NCBI GenBank assembly: GCA_002420005.1
Contig: DIHE01000082.1
Span: forward strand, 1 to 12,624
Origin: Holophagales bacterium UBA5704
Lineage (GTDB): Bacteria > Acidobacteriota > Thermoanaerobaculia > Multivoradales > UBA5704
Direction of reading: 5' to 3'
Length of the DNA: 12,624 nt
Made by a program: the position numbers and the translations under genes. Shown here piece after piece: positions 7,474 through 12,624 of the stretch. The notes beneath the pieces were generated by a model. It saw only the letters and a list, made by a program, of their open reading frames with translations, searched no databases and was not told the origin of the DNA. The first letter of the stretch is position 1; each line of letters starts with the position of its first letter.

Positions 7474-7891
7474 CCGGCCGCCGCCGATCCGCCTCCCGCC
7501 GCCGAACCGCGTCCACCATCTCGTTGAAAGCGGTCTCCAGGTCCGTGAGGTGCCGGTCGTTCTGCCGGAAGCGCAGCGGCCGGTCATAGCGCCCCTCCTT
7601 GACCTCACCGCAGGCCCGCAGCAAGGCGACGATCGGCCCGGCCAGCCGGTGGGTGGTGAACACCGCGAGCGCCCCCATGCCCACGATCACGCAAACGGTC
7701 TGAATCGTCAGCACGAGAAGCAGGCGCGACCGCCCCTCGTCGCCAACCCGGTCGGCCAAGCCCAGATACGAAGCCAGGGCGAACACCACCAGCGTGGCGA
7801 CACAGACCAACAACCAGAGACCCGTAAACCGGGGGACGTACCGGAGGGTATGGCGGACACCAGTCCCCCGCACACCTTGCAAGTCGATCAT
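7457..7891 (-). CDS. Small HAMP-domain membrane protein
   Basis: Protein of 144 residues with two membrane segments (about 25-45 and 57-79) followed directly by a HAMP domain (about 79-131: HRLAGPIVALL, EVKEGRYDRPLRFRQND, AFNEMVDAVRRRE). HAMP units relay conformational change from membrane helices to an output domain in chemoreceptors and histidine kinases, but here the protein ends after HAMP with no kinase, cyclase or methyl-accepting domain. ATG 7891 is chosen because GAGGAGA lies about 7 bases upstream; a longer frame beginning at 7987 lacks such support. It is convergent with the kinase gene, and its TGA lies inside the kinase 3' end. It may act as an adaptor or modulator for a separate signalling protein (inference). 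Confidence 0.8.
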   Translation of the reverse strand: MIDLQGVRGTGVRHTLRYVPRFTGLWLLVCVATLVVFALASYLGLADRVGDEGRSRLLLVLTIQTVCVIVGMGALAVFTTHRLAGPIVALLRACGEVKEGRYDRPLRFRQNDRHLTDLETAFNEMVDAVRRREADRRRPVNPAS

Positions 7892-7933
7892 CGCCGATTC
7901 TCCTCGGAGAGAAGGGATTCGAAAATTGCAATG

Positions 7934-7962
7934 AGTGTACCGGGAGAGATCCGGCACCGCAA
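7934..7962 (-). promoter_or_regulatory. Candidate promoter for the HAMP gene
   Basis: On the minus strand TTGCGG (7962-7957) and TACACT (7939-7934) are separated by 17 bases. The predicted start near 7927 would leave a leader of about 36 bases carrying the GAGGAGA ribosome site. Both boxes are imperfect, so this is a moderate call. Confidence 0.4.
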
Positions 7963-7996
7963 CCCCGTTCTCGTCCATCTCGTCCACGAAACCCCG

Positions 7997-8025
7997 TTGA
8001 CATCCGGAACGAAGGACGGTAACTT
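7997..8025 (+). promoter_or_regulatory. Sigma-70-type promoter of the TetR-exporter operon
   Basis: TTGACA at 7997-8002 is a perfect -35, followed by a 17-base spacer and TAACTT at 8020-8025 as the -10. Predicted transcription start is near 8032, giving a leader of about 20 bases with an AGGAG ribosome site. This is the strongest promoter in the window by inspection. Confidence 0.7.
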
Positions 8026-8039
8026 AACACCGTTAACGG
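8017..8039 (+). promoter_or_regulatory. Probable TetR operator overlapping the -10 and transcription start
   Basis: The segment contains the perfect inverted repeat TTAAC-ACC-GTTAA (8024-8036), the 10-bp palindrome CCGTTAACGG (8030-8039), and a further imperfect half-site CGGTAAC (8017-8023). It overlaps the -10 box and predicted start point, so a bound dimer would block RNA polymerase. TetR proteins commonly bind such palindromes next to their own gene; binding by this protein is inference. Confidence 0.6.
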
Positions 8040-8051
8040 AAGGAGCGCCGT

Positions 8052-8702
8052 TTGGGTATCAAGGAACGAAGGGAACGGGAGAAGGCGGAGATCCGGGAGA
8101 AGATCCTCGAAGCGGCTCGGGAGCTGTTCGTCAGCGAAGGGTACGAGGCGGTCTCGATGCGCAAGATCGCCGACAAGATCGAGTACTCCCCCACCGCCAT
8201 CTACTTGCATTTCAAGGACAAAGAAGCGGTCCTGCGTGAGCTCTGCGAGTCGGACTTCTACTCCCTCGCCCAGGAGTTTCACCAGATCGCCCGCCTCGCA
8301 GACCCGGTCGAGCGGCTGCAGGAGACCGGCGTCGCCTATGCCCGGTTCGCGCTCAGCCACCCCAACCACTACCGGCTGATGTTCATGACGCCGCATCCGG
8401 TCGCCCCCGACGAGGAGACGCGGATCGAGCGCGGCAACCCGGAAGAGGACGCCTATGCCTTCCTCAAGTGGACGATCGGCGAGGTCGTGGCGGCCGGTCT
8501 CGTCCGCCCCGGCTTCGAGGACGTGGAGAGCCTCGCCCAGACGTTCTGGGCCGGCATGCACGGCGTCGTCTCGCTGCAGATCGCCAAGTGCAACGACGAC
8601 TGGGTGGACTGGCGGCCGACCGAAGAGCGCCTCCGCCTGATGAACGAAGCCCTGCTGCGCGGCATGCTGCGCGAAGCCACCGAAGGAGAGGTCCATGGTT
8701 GA
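8052..8702 (+). CDS. TetR/AcrR-family transcriptional regulator
   Basis: DNA-binding repressor of 216 residues. The N-terminal helix-turn-helix (about 17-62) is classic: ILEAARELFVSEGYEAVSMRKIADKIEYSPTA followed by IYLHFKDKEAVL, given here in two pieces. The C-terminal ligand and dimer domain has the WAGMHGVVSL motif typical of the WHG-type TetR C-terminal family. Start is TTG 8052, with AGGAG six bases upstream; no ATG or GTG lies nearby in frame. The stop overlaps the permease ATG by eight bases, so regulator and exporter are one transcript, and a palindrome sits on its own promoter. Expected job: repress the operon until a small molecule, perhaps an exported compound, binds. The inducer is unknown. 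Confidence 0.93.
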   Translation: MGIKERREREKAEIREKILEAARELFVSEGYEAVSMRKIADKIEYSPTAIYLHFKDKEAVLRELCESDFYSLAQEFHQIARLADPVERLQETGVAYARFALSHPNHYRLMFMTPHPVAPDEETRIERGNPEEDAYAFLKWTIGEVVAAGLVRPGFEDVESLAQTFWAGMHGVVSLQIAKCNDDWVDWRPTEERLRLMNEALLRGMLREATEGEVHG

Positions 8703-9831
8703 TCTCGCCCGCAAGAACCTGCTGCACGACAAGCTGCGGTTCCTCATCACCGTCTCCGGCGTCGCGTTCGCGGTGACCCTCGTCTTCGTCCAGGTGGGCC
8801 TGCTCGCCGGCCTTCTCGACAACGCCTCGATCACCATCGAGCACCTGAAGGCCGACCTCTGGGTGACGCCGCACAACACGCCGAACATCGATTTCGCCCA
8901 GACCTTCTCGGACACCGCCGTGCAGCGCGTCCGTTCGATCCCCGGCGTCGCCCGGGCGGACAACCTGATCGTCTGGTTCATGAACGTCTCGCTCCCCACC
9001 GGCGCCAAGGAGGGCATCCTGGTCTATGCCCTCGAAGACTTCCGGCGCTGGAACCTGCCCTGGAACGTCGTCGAGGGCAACCTGACCGATCTGCGGCGGG
9101 GCGACTACTTCTTTCTCGACCGCTCGGCGCGCAAGCGTTTCGGAGAGTTCGCGCCCGGCGACTACCGCGAGGTCCTCGGGCGCCGCCTGAAGATCATCGG
9201 CAGCACGCGCGACGCCCTCTCCTTCAGCACCACGCCGGTGGCCTTCATGGACCTGCGCACCGCGCAGAGCCTGTCGCCGGACGAGCTGGCCGGCAACACC
9301 ACCTACATCCTGGTCGACCTCCCGGACGGCGCCACGGCGCAGCAGATCGCCGCCGTCCGCGCCGAGATCCAGCGCCGGCTGCCTTACAACGACGTCTATG
9401 ACAAAGCCGAGTGGGCCGACCGGTCGCGCCGCTACTGGCTGGAGAGCACCGGCCTCGGGCTCAACCTGGTGATGACCATCTTCCTCGGCTGCCTGGTGGG
9501 CGTGGTGGTGGTGGCGCAGACCCTCTACGCCTCGACCATGGAGCACCTCAAGGAGTTCGGCACGGTCAAGGCGATCGGCGGCAGCAACTTCGACATCTAC
9601 AAGATCCTCGGCAAACAGGCGACGATCGCGGCGATCACCGGCTTCCTCCTCGGCGGCACCATGACCTGGTTCCTGCGCCCGGCCATGGCCAGCATCGATC
9701 TCAAGCTGATCATCGCGCCACCGCTCGCCGTCACCGTCGGGATCGGCACGATCGTGCTCTGCCTCGCCGCCGCGATGATCTCGTTCCGCAAGGTCGCCTC
9801 GATCGATCCGGCCCTCGTCTTCCGTGGATGA
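8695..9831 (+). CDS. ABC transporter permease (MacB/DevC/FtsX type)
   Basis: Inner-membrane permease of 378 residues. It has one N-terminal membrane helix (about 17-40), a large periplasmic domain (about 41-250), and three C-terminal helices (about 254-280, 309-328, 343-363), the type VII (MacB/LolE/FtsX) layout. The opening DLARKNLLHDKLRFLITVSG and the closing ASIDPALVFRG are typical of DevC-like permeases. These act mechanically, moving substrates from periplasm or outer leaflet through a partner channel, powered by a separate ATPase. ATG 8695 overlaps the regulator's end; GGAGAGG a few bases upstream provides a ribosome site. ATPase and adaptor follow in the same orientation. Substrate unknown; drug, glycolipid or lipoprotein export are the usual options. 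Confidence 0.92.
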   Translation: MVDLARKNLLHDKLRFLITVSGVAFAVTLVFVQVGLLAGLLDNASITIEHLKADLWVTPHNTPNIDFAQTFSDTAVQRVRSIPGVARADNLIVWFMNVSLPTGAKEGILVYALEDFRRWNLPWNVVEGNLTDLRRGDYFFLDRSARKRFGEFAPGDYREVLGRRLKIIGSTRDALSFSTTPVAFMDLRTAQSLSPDELAGNTTYILVDLPDGATAQQIAAVRAEIQRRLPYNDVYDKAEWADRSRRYWLESTGLGLNLVMTIFLGCLVGVVVVAQTLYASTMEHLKEFGTVKAIGGSNFDIYKILGKQATIAAITGFLLGGTMTWFLRPAMASIDLKLIIAPPLAVTVGIGTIVLCLAAAMISFRKVASIDPALVFRG

Positions 9832-9855
9832 ACCTCTCTTTCAGGAGCCATCGCC

Positions 9856-10527
9856 ATGAGTGTGTTGCAGGCCCATGACATCACCAAGGTCTTCCGCGAA
9901 GGGCGGGAAACGGTGTCGGTGTTGAACGGTGCCTCGCTGCAGGTGGAACGCGGCGAGGTGGTGACGCTGGAAGGCCCGTCCGGCTCGGGCAAGACGACGT
10001 TTCTCTCGATCCTCGGCTGCATCCTCACCCCGACCAGCGGACGGGTGGTCGTCGACGGCAACGAGGTCGATCCGCGGCGGGCCGACCGCCTGCCGGAGAT
10101 CCGCAGACGTTCGATCGGCTTCGTCTTCCAGCAGTTCAATCTGTTTCCGGCACTGACCGCGCTCGAAAACGTGGAATATGCCCTGAACATCAAAGGCAAG
10201 CGCGGGCGTGAGGCGCGCACCGAGGCCGAGCGGGTCCTCCAGTCGGTGGGCCTGGGCGATCGCCTGGGCTTTCTCCCCCGCGACTTGTCCGGCGGCCAGA
10301 AGCAGCGCATCGCGATCGCCCGCGCCCTGGCCGGGGATCCCGCCGTGGTGCTCGCCGACGAGCCGACCGCAAACCTCGACTCGCAGGTCGGCACGCAGGT
10401 CCTCGGCATGTTCCGCGACCTGGCCAAGCGCGAGAACCGCGCGCTGGTCATCGTCACCCACGACCCGAAAGTCCGGTCGATCGCCGACCGGGTGATCCAG
10501 ATTCAGGACGGCCGCATCGCGGCGTGA
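9856..10527 (+). CDS. ABC transporter ATPase (LolD/MacB-N/DevA type)
   Basis: Complete 223-residue nucleotide-binding subunit. It has Walker A GPSGSGKT (40-47), Q-loop Gln92 in FQQFNLFP, the signature LSGGQKQR (144-151), Walker B VVLADE (164-169) leading to PTANLD, and the switch His202. The sequence style matches the LolD/MacB/FtsE group that powers type VII permeases. Start ATG 9856 has AGGAG about nine bases upstream. It lies 24 bases after the permease gene and 11 bases before the adaptor gene, so all three are almost certainly co-transcribed and assemble in one complex. Confidence 0.95.
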   Translation: MSVLQAHDITKVFREGRETVSVLNGASLQVERGEVVTLEGPSGSGKTTFLSILGCILTPTSGRVVVDGNEVDPRRADRLPEIRRRSIGFVFQQFNLFPALTALENVEYALNIKGKRGREARTEAERVLQSVGLGDRLGFLPRDLSGGQKQRIAIARALAGDPAVVLADEPTANLDSQVGTQVLGMFRDLAKRENRALVIVTHDPKVRSIADRVIQIQDGRIAA

Positions 10528-10538
10528 AGGAATAGAAA

Positions 10539-11465
10539 ATGATCCACCTGTCCAGCCTCGTCAAGAAGTCCGTGCTCCCGGTGTCCGGCCTGGTGTTGAC
10601 CCTCGCCCTGATCTGGCAGGCCCGTGGTGGCGAGAAGCCGGGAATCCCCTTCCTGGACCAGCTCGGTGCCACGCCGGCCGCCGCCTCGCAGGAGAAGAGC
10701 GTTCCGGAGCAATCCACCGGTCTGGATCGCGTCGTCGCCGAAGGCCGGATGGTGGCCTACCCCGGCGCCGAGGTGGAAGTGGCCGCCGACTTCCCGGGGA
10801 CGCTGGTGCGCGTCCTGGTCCGGGAGAAGGACGAGGTCCGCCAGGGGCAGCTCCTGGCCGAGATCAAGGCGGACGACCTGCGCGCCGAGATCGTCGAAGC
10901 GCGCGCCCGGATCGTCGAAGCCGAAGCCGACATCCGCTTCGCCGACGTGGACGCCGCCCGCGCCGACCGGCTGCTCGCCGAGAAGGTGGGCACCCCCGAC
11001 GCCGTGGACCGCGCGCGCCGCAACCGCGAAGCCGCCTACGCCCGCCGCGAGACCGCCGTCGCCTCCGTCGCCCGCCTGGAGGCGGTGCTCGCCAAGACCC
11101 GCATCGTGGCGCCGATCGGCGGCGTGGTCGTGACCCGCTTCGCCGACGCCGGCGAAAGGGTGGAGGCGGGAGCGCCTCTCGTGACCCTGGCGAATCTCAA
11201 GAAAACCCGCATCGAAGCCGAGGTCGACGAGTTCGACGCCGGCCGCGTGCGCCTCGGCTCCAAGGTCAACGTCTCCGCCGAAGGCTTCACCGGCAAGACC
11301 TGGCAAGGCACGGTCGAGGAGATCCCCGACGCCGTCGTCTCGCGCCGCCTGAAGCCGCAAGACCCCGGCCGCCCCTCCGACACCCGGGTGCTCCTGGTCA
11401 AGATCGCCCTCGCCGAGCCGACACCGCTCAAGCTCGGCCAGCGGGTGGAGATTTCGATCGAGTGA
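10539..11465 (+). CDS. HlyD/DevB-type periplasmic adaptor of the exporter
   Basis: Membrane-fusion protein of 308 residues that would link the inner-membrane permease to an outer-membrane channel. An N-terminal anchor (about 11-27) is followed by a lipoyl half-motif (PGTLVRVLVREKDEVRQGQ), an Ala/Arg/Glu-rich helical hairpin (about 113-186), the second lipoyl half (TRIVAPIGGVVVTRFADAG from about 187), and a beta-barrel part ending LKLGQRVEISIE. The hairpin is short, about 35 residues per arm, and no C-terminal extension follows. ATG 10539 has GAAGGAA about eight bases upstream. It is the last gene of the operon; no TolC-type channel gene follows within the window. Confidence 0.92.
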   Translation: MIHLSSLVKKSVLPVSGLVLTLALIWQARGGEKPGIPFLDQLGATPAAASQEKSVPEQSTGLDRVVAEGRMVAYPGAEVEVAADFPGTLVRVLVREKDEVRQGQLLAEIKADDLRAEIVEARARIVEAEADIRFADVDAARADRLLAEKVGTPDAVDRARRNREAAYARRETAVASVARLEAVLAKTRIVAPIGGVVVTRFADAGERVEAGAPLVTLANLKKTRIEAEVDEFDAGRVRLGSKVNVSAEGFTGKTWQGTVEEIPDAVVSRRLKPQDPGRPSDTRVLLVKIALAEPTPLKLGQRVEISIE

Positions 11466-11475
11466 GGGAGCGCCA

Positions 11476-11511
11476 GTTCGAGATTCTAGGAGAGGCTCTC
11501 GCTCCTCGAAC
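11476..11511 (+). terminator. Possible hairpin at the end of the exporter operon
   Basis: GTTCGAG (11476-11482) pairs exactly with CTCGAAC (11505-11511), with further short complementary runs inside (GAGAG-G-CTCTC at 11490-11500). It starts ten bases after the adaptor stop, a plausible place for termination, but there is no T-tract. Confidence 0.35.
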
Positions 11512-11534
11512 AGCCGGAGAGCGACCGATGACCG

Positions 11535-11576
11535 CATGCAGGCACCTTTCTGCTACACTGCCTGCATGAGCAGGCA
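11535..11576 (+). promoter_or_regulatory. Toxin-antitoxin promoter and operator with three half-sites
   Basis: A TGC-TACACT extended -10 (TACACT at 11554-11559) ends six bases before ATG 11566, so the message is probably leaderless. CATGCAGGCA (11535-11544) and TGCCTGCATG (11559-11568) form a perfect 10-bp inverted repeat around it. A third half-site, GCAGGCA (11570-11576), makes a second perfect repeat, TGCCTGC-ATGA-GCAGGCA, across the start codon. Such arrays are what ribbon-helix-helix antitoxins bind for autorepression; binding here is inference. Confidence 0.65.
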
Positions 11577-11808
11577 ACTCACCATCCGCGGCGTTCCCGA
11601 CGAAGTTGGGCGACGCTTGGAGGGCTTGAGCCGGTCGCGCGGCCAAAGCCTCAACGCAACGGTGCTCGCGATCCTTGAGGCCTCCGTGGGCGTAGCGGAG
11701 CGGCGGCAAAGGCTCGCCCGCTATGCAACCTGGACTCCGGAAGACTTGGAGGAGTTCACCGAATCTCTCGCGGCACAGCGGACCACGGATGACCCCCTCT
11801 GGCGTTGA
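11566..11808 (+). CDS. Ribbon-helix-helix antitoxin (FitA/VapB-like)
   Basis: Short protein of 80 residues. The N-terminus MSRQLTIRGVPDEVGRRL, with RSRGQSLNATVLAILEASVG following, is a ribbon-helix-helix fold like FitA, a DNA-binding antitoxin. The acidic and aromatic tail (ATWTPEDLEEFTESLAAQR) should wrap the toxin. ATG 11566 is preferred over an in-frame ATG at 11536 because the promoter -10 lies at 11554-11559, between the two, and the family N-terminus begins with the later Met. The gene overlaps the toxin ORF by about 20 bases, the usual coupling in such pairs. It likely represses its own promoter together with the toxin. Confidence 0.85.
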   Translation: MSRQLTIRGVPDEVGRRLEGLSRSRGQSLNATVLAILEASVGVAERRQRLARYATWTPEDLEEFTESLAAQRTTDDPLWR

Positions 11809-12238
11809 AGCGGCGACCCGGCTGGTTCTTGATACGTCCGCCTACTCCCAGTTTCGGGCGGGTCATCCGCGCGTGCTTGACTTCATCGCTTTGGCGGAGC
11901 TCGTGATCCTGCCGACCATCGTCCTCGGCGAGCTGGAGGCCGGCTTCCAGCTCGGCAGCCGCGAGAGGGAGAACCGCACCCTCCTCGCGGAGTTTCTCGC
12001 CGAGCCTTTCGTCTCGATCCTGCAGGTGACGCCGTCTGTCGCCCGTCACTACGGCAGGTTGTTTGCCGAGCTGCGGAGAGCCGGGACTCCCATCCCTCTC
12101 AATGACATCTGGATTGCCGCAGCCACCCTCGATTGCGGTGGGCACCTGCTCACTTTTGACGGGCACTTCGACGATCTTCCTTCCGTCGATCGCACCGTCC
12201 TCCCCGTCCCTGCCCGGCACCCCCGCCGGCCGAAGTAA
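11789..12238 (+). CDS. PIN-domain ribonuclease toxin (VapC/FitB-like)
   Basis: PIN-domain protein of 149 residues, a predicted Mg-dependent RNase held inactive by the antitoxin just upstream. Acidic active-site residues appear intact, numbered from ATG 11789: Asp15 in LVLDTSAYSQF, Glu48 in VLGELEAGF, Asp106 in PLNDIWIAA, and Asp124 in LLTFDGHFDDL. Full length for the family. A longer frame from 11723 would start inside the antitoxin coding region and add 22 non-conserved residues, so ATG 11789, twenty bases before the antitoxin stop, is chosen. RNA target unknown. Confidence 0.88.
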   Translation: MTPSGVEAATRLVLDTSAYSQFRAGHPRVLDFIALAELVILPTIVLGELEAGFQLGSRERENRTLLAEFLAEPFVSILQVTPSVARHYGRLFAELRRAGTPIPLNDIWIAAATLDCGGHLLTFDGHFDDLPSVDRTVLPVPARHPRRPK

Positions 12239-12252
12239 ACACCGCCGAATCA

Positions 12253-12624
12253 GTGCCCGGCCCTTCCCGGAGCGCCAAGGACGTGGACTTTGCCGTCCCC
12301 CAGGCCAGCCTCCCGGCCATCCTCGAAGTCCTCCAGCAGACCGGCGCCGAGGTGTTGCCGCTCACGATCGGCGGCGTCCACGCCCGCGTCGCACAGCAGG
12401 GAATCCGTACCGATTTCATCGATCGCTCCGCGAGGAGTGGGGTGATTTGCAGCCTCTCTATCTCGACGCGATCCGCGCCGCCGAAGCGCAGGACGAGTGC
12501 TGGACGACAACAAGGTGGTGGGGCACGTCCAGTTCTTCGATGAGACCTTCCTGGCCGCGTTGAACGTGGTGGACGCGCTGGTCTCGCTGCCCGCCGATCT
12601 CGCCTGGGTGCTCGACGCGGCCGG
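12253..12624 (+). pseudogene. Decayed nucleotidyltransferase-like gene with frameshifts (runs off window)
   Basis: Three frames in turn carry protein-like, GC3-biased sequence. Frame one (12253 to about 12425) has SAKDVDFAVPQ then GGVHARVAQQGIRTDFID, resembling the TKDVDF..V and xVDFLD segments of minimal nucleotidyltransferase-type proteins. At about 12425 the sense shifts to a second frame, reading LREEWGDLQPLYLDAIRAAE, and at about 12497 to a third, reading VLDDNKVVGHVQFFDE to the window end. The changes are in the same direction, as if one base were lost each time. The usual GG-x-A start of the fold is missing. It may be a relic of another toxin-antitoxin-like module, or the last segment may be a separate gene starting at GTG 12497; sequencing error is also possible. 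Confidence 0.45.

Noticed and set aside
4909..7608. 899-residue minus-strand open frame antisense to the kinase
   Set aside because: It is the mirror of a high-GC, strongly biased coding frame, has no recognisable domain, and the plus-strand kinase with full motifs explains the region.
6800..8239. 479-residue plus-strand frame through the kinase end, HAMP gene and regulator start
   Set aside because: It crosses two real genes and a promoter; composition is Pro/Ser/Arg-rich in the kinase part, typical of an out-of-frame read.
7605..9546. Long minus-strand frames opposite the regulator and permease
   Set aside because: They are shadows of the intact plus-strand TetR and permease genes, with no domain content.
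11723..11788. Earlier ATG for the PIN toxin
   Set aside because: It would add 22 non-conserved residues lying inside the antitoxin coding sequence; the PIN fold starts shortly after ATG 11789.

Overview
This is a GC-rich bacterial chromosomal window with dense, mostly intact genes. The kinase with cytoplasmic catalytic domain, one membrane segment and a very long TPR-type tail, the paired membrane glycosyltransferase-like genes and the short GC-rich intergenic gaps suggest an Acidobacteriota-like (or similar deep, GC-rich Gram-negative) organism. This is inference; no rRNA or marker gene is present. No CRISPR array, transposase, phage gene, tRNA or rRNA was seen.

Layout. Bases 1-897 (+): 3' part of a haloalkane-dehalogenase-like alpha/beta hydrolase, converging on a PLP-dependent trans-sulfuration enzyme (922-2064, -). 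A compact divergent promoter region (2065-2108) separates that enzyme from a plus-strand pair: a small membrane-anchored protein (2208-2672) and a GT-C-type polytopic membrane protein (2669-4060), coupled by an overlapping GTGA. A short peptide-like reading frame with abrupt codon-bias switching lies at 2109-2211. A 13-bp inverted repeat follows at 4059-4106. A large Ser/Thr kinase (4150-7473) carries eight consecutive repeats of exactly 46 residues. It converges with, and slightly overlaps, a small HAMP-only membrane protein (7457-7891, -).

Bases 8052-11465 are an efflux-type operon: TetR regulator (TTG start, overlapping operator-promoter), MacB/DevC-type permease, LolD/DevA-type ATPase and HlyD-type adaptor. 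These would form the inner-membrane and periplasmic parts of a tripartite exporter, with the TetR protein as likely local repressor; the outer-membrane channel is not in the window.

Bases 11535-12238 hold a type II toxin-antitoxin pair (ribbon-helix-helix antitoxin and PIN-domain toxin). Its promoter is covered by a three-half-site inverted repeat that includes the start codon. Downstream, 12253-12624 looks like a decayed nucleotidyltransferase-like gene with at least two frame changes.

The most unusual items are the strict 46-residue repeat array, the apparent leaderless promoter architecture at three starts, the frame-switched mini-ORF at 2109-2211, and the nested toxin-antitoxin operator. 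I did not find a clearly new multi-gene system.
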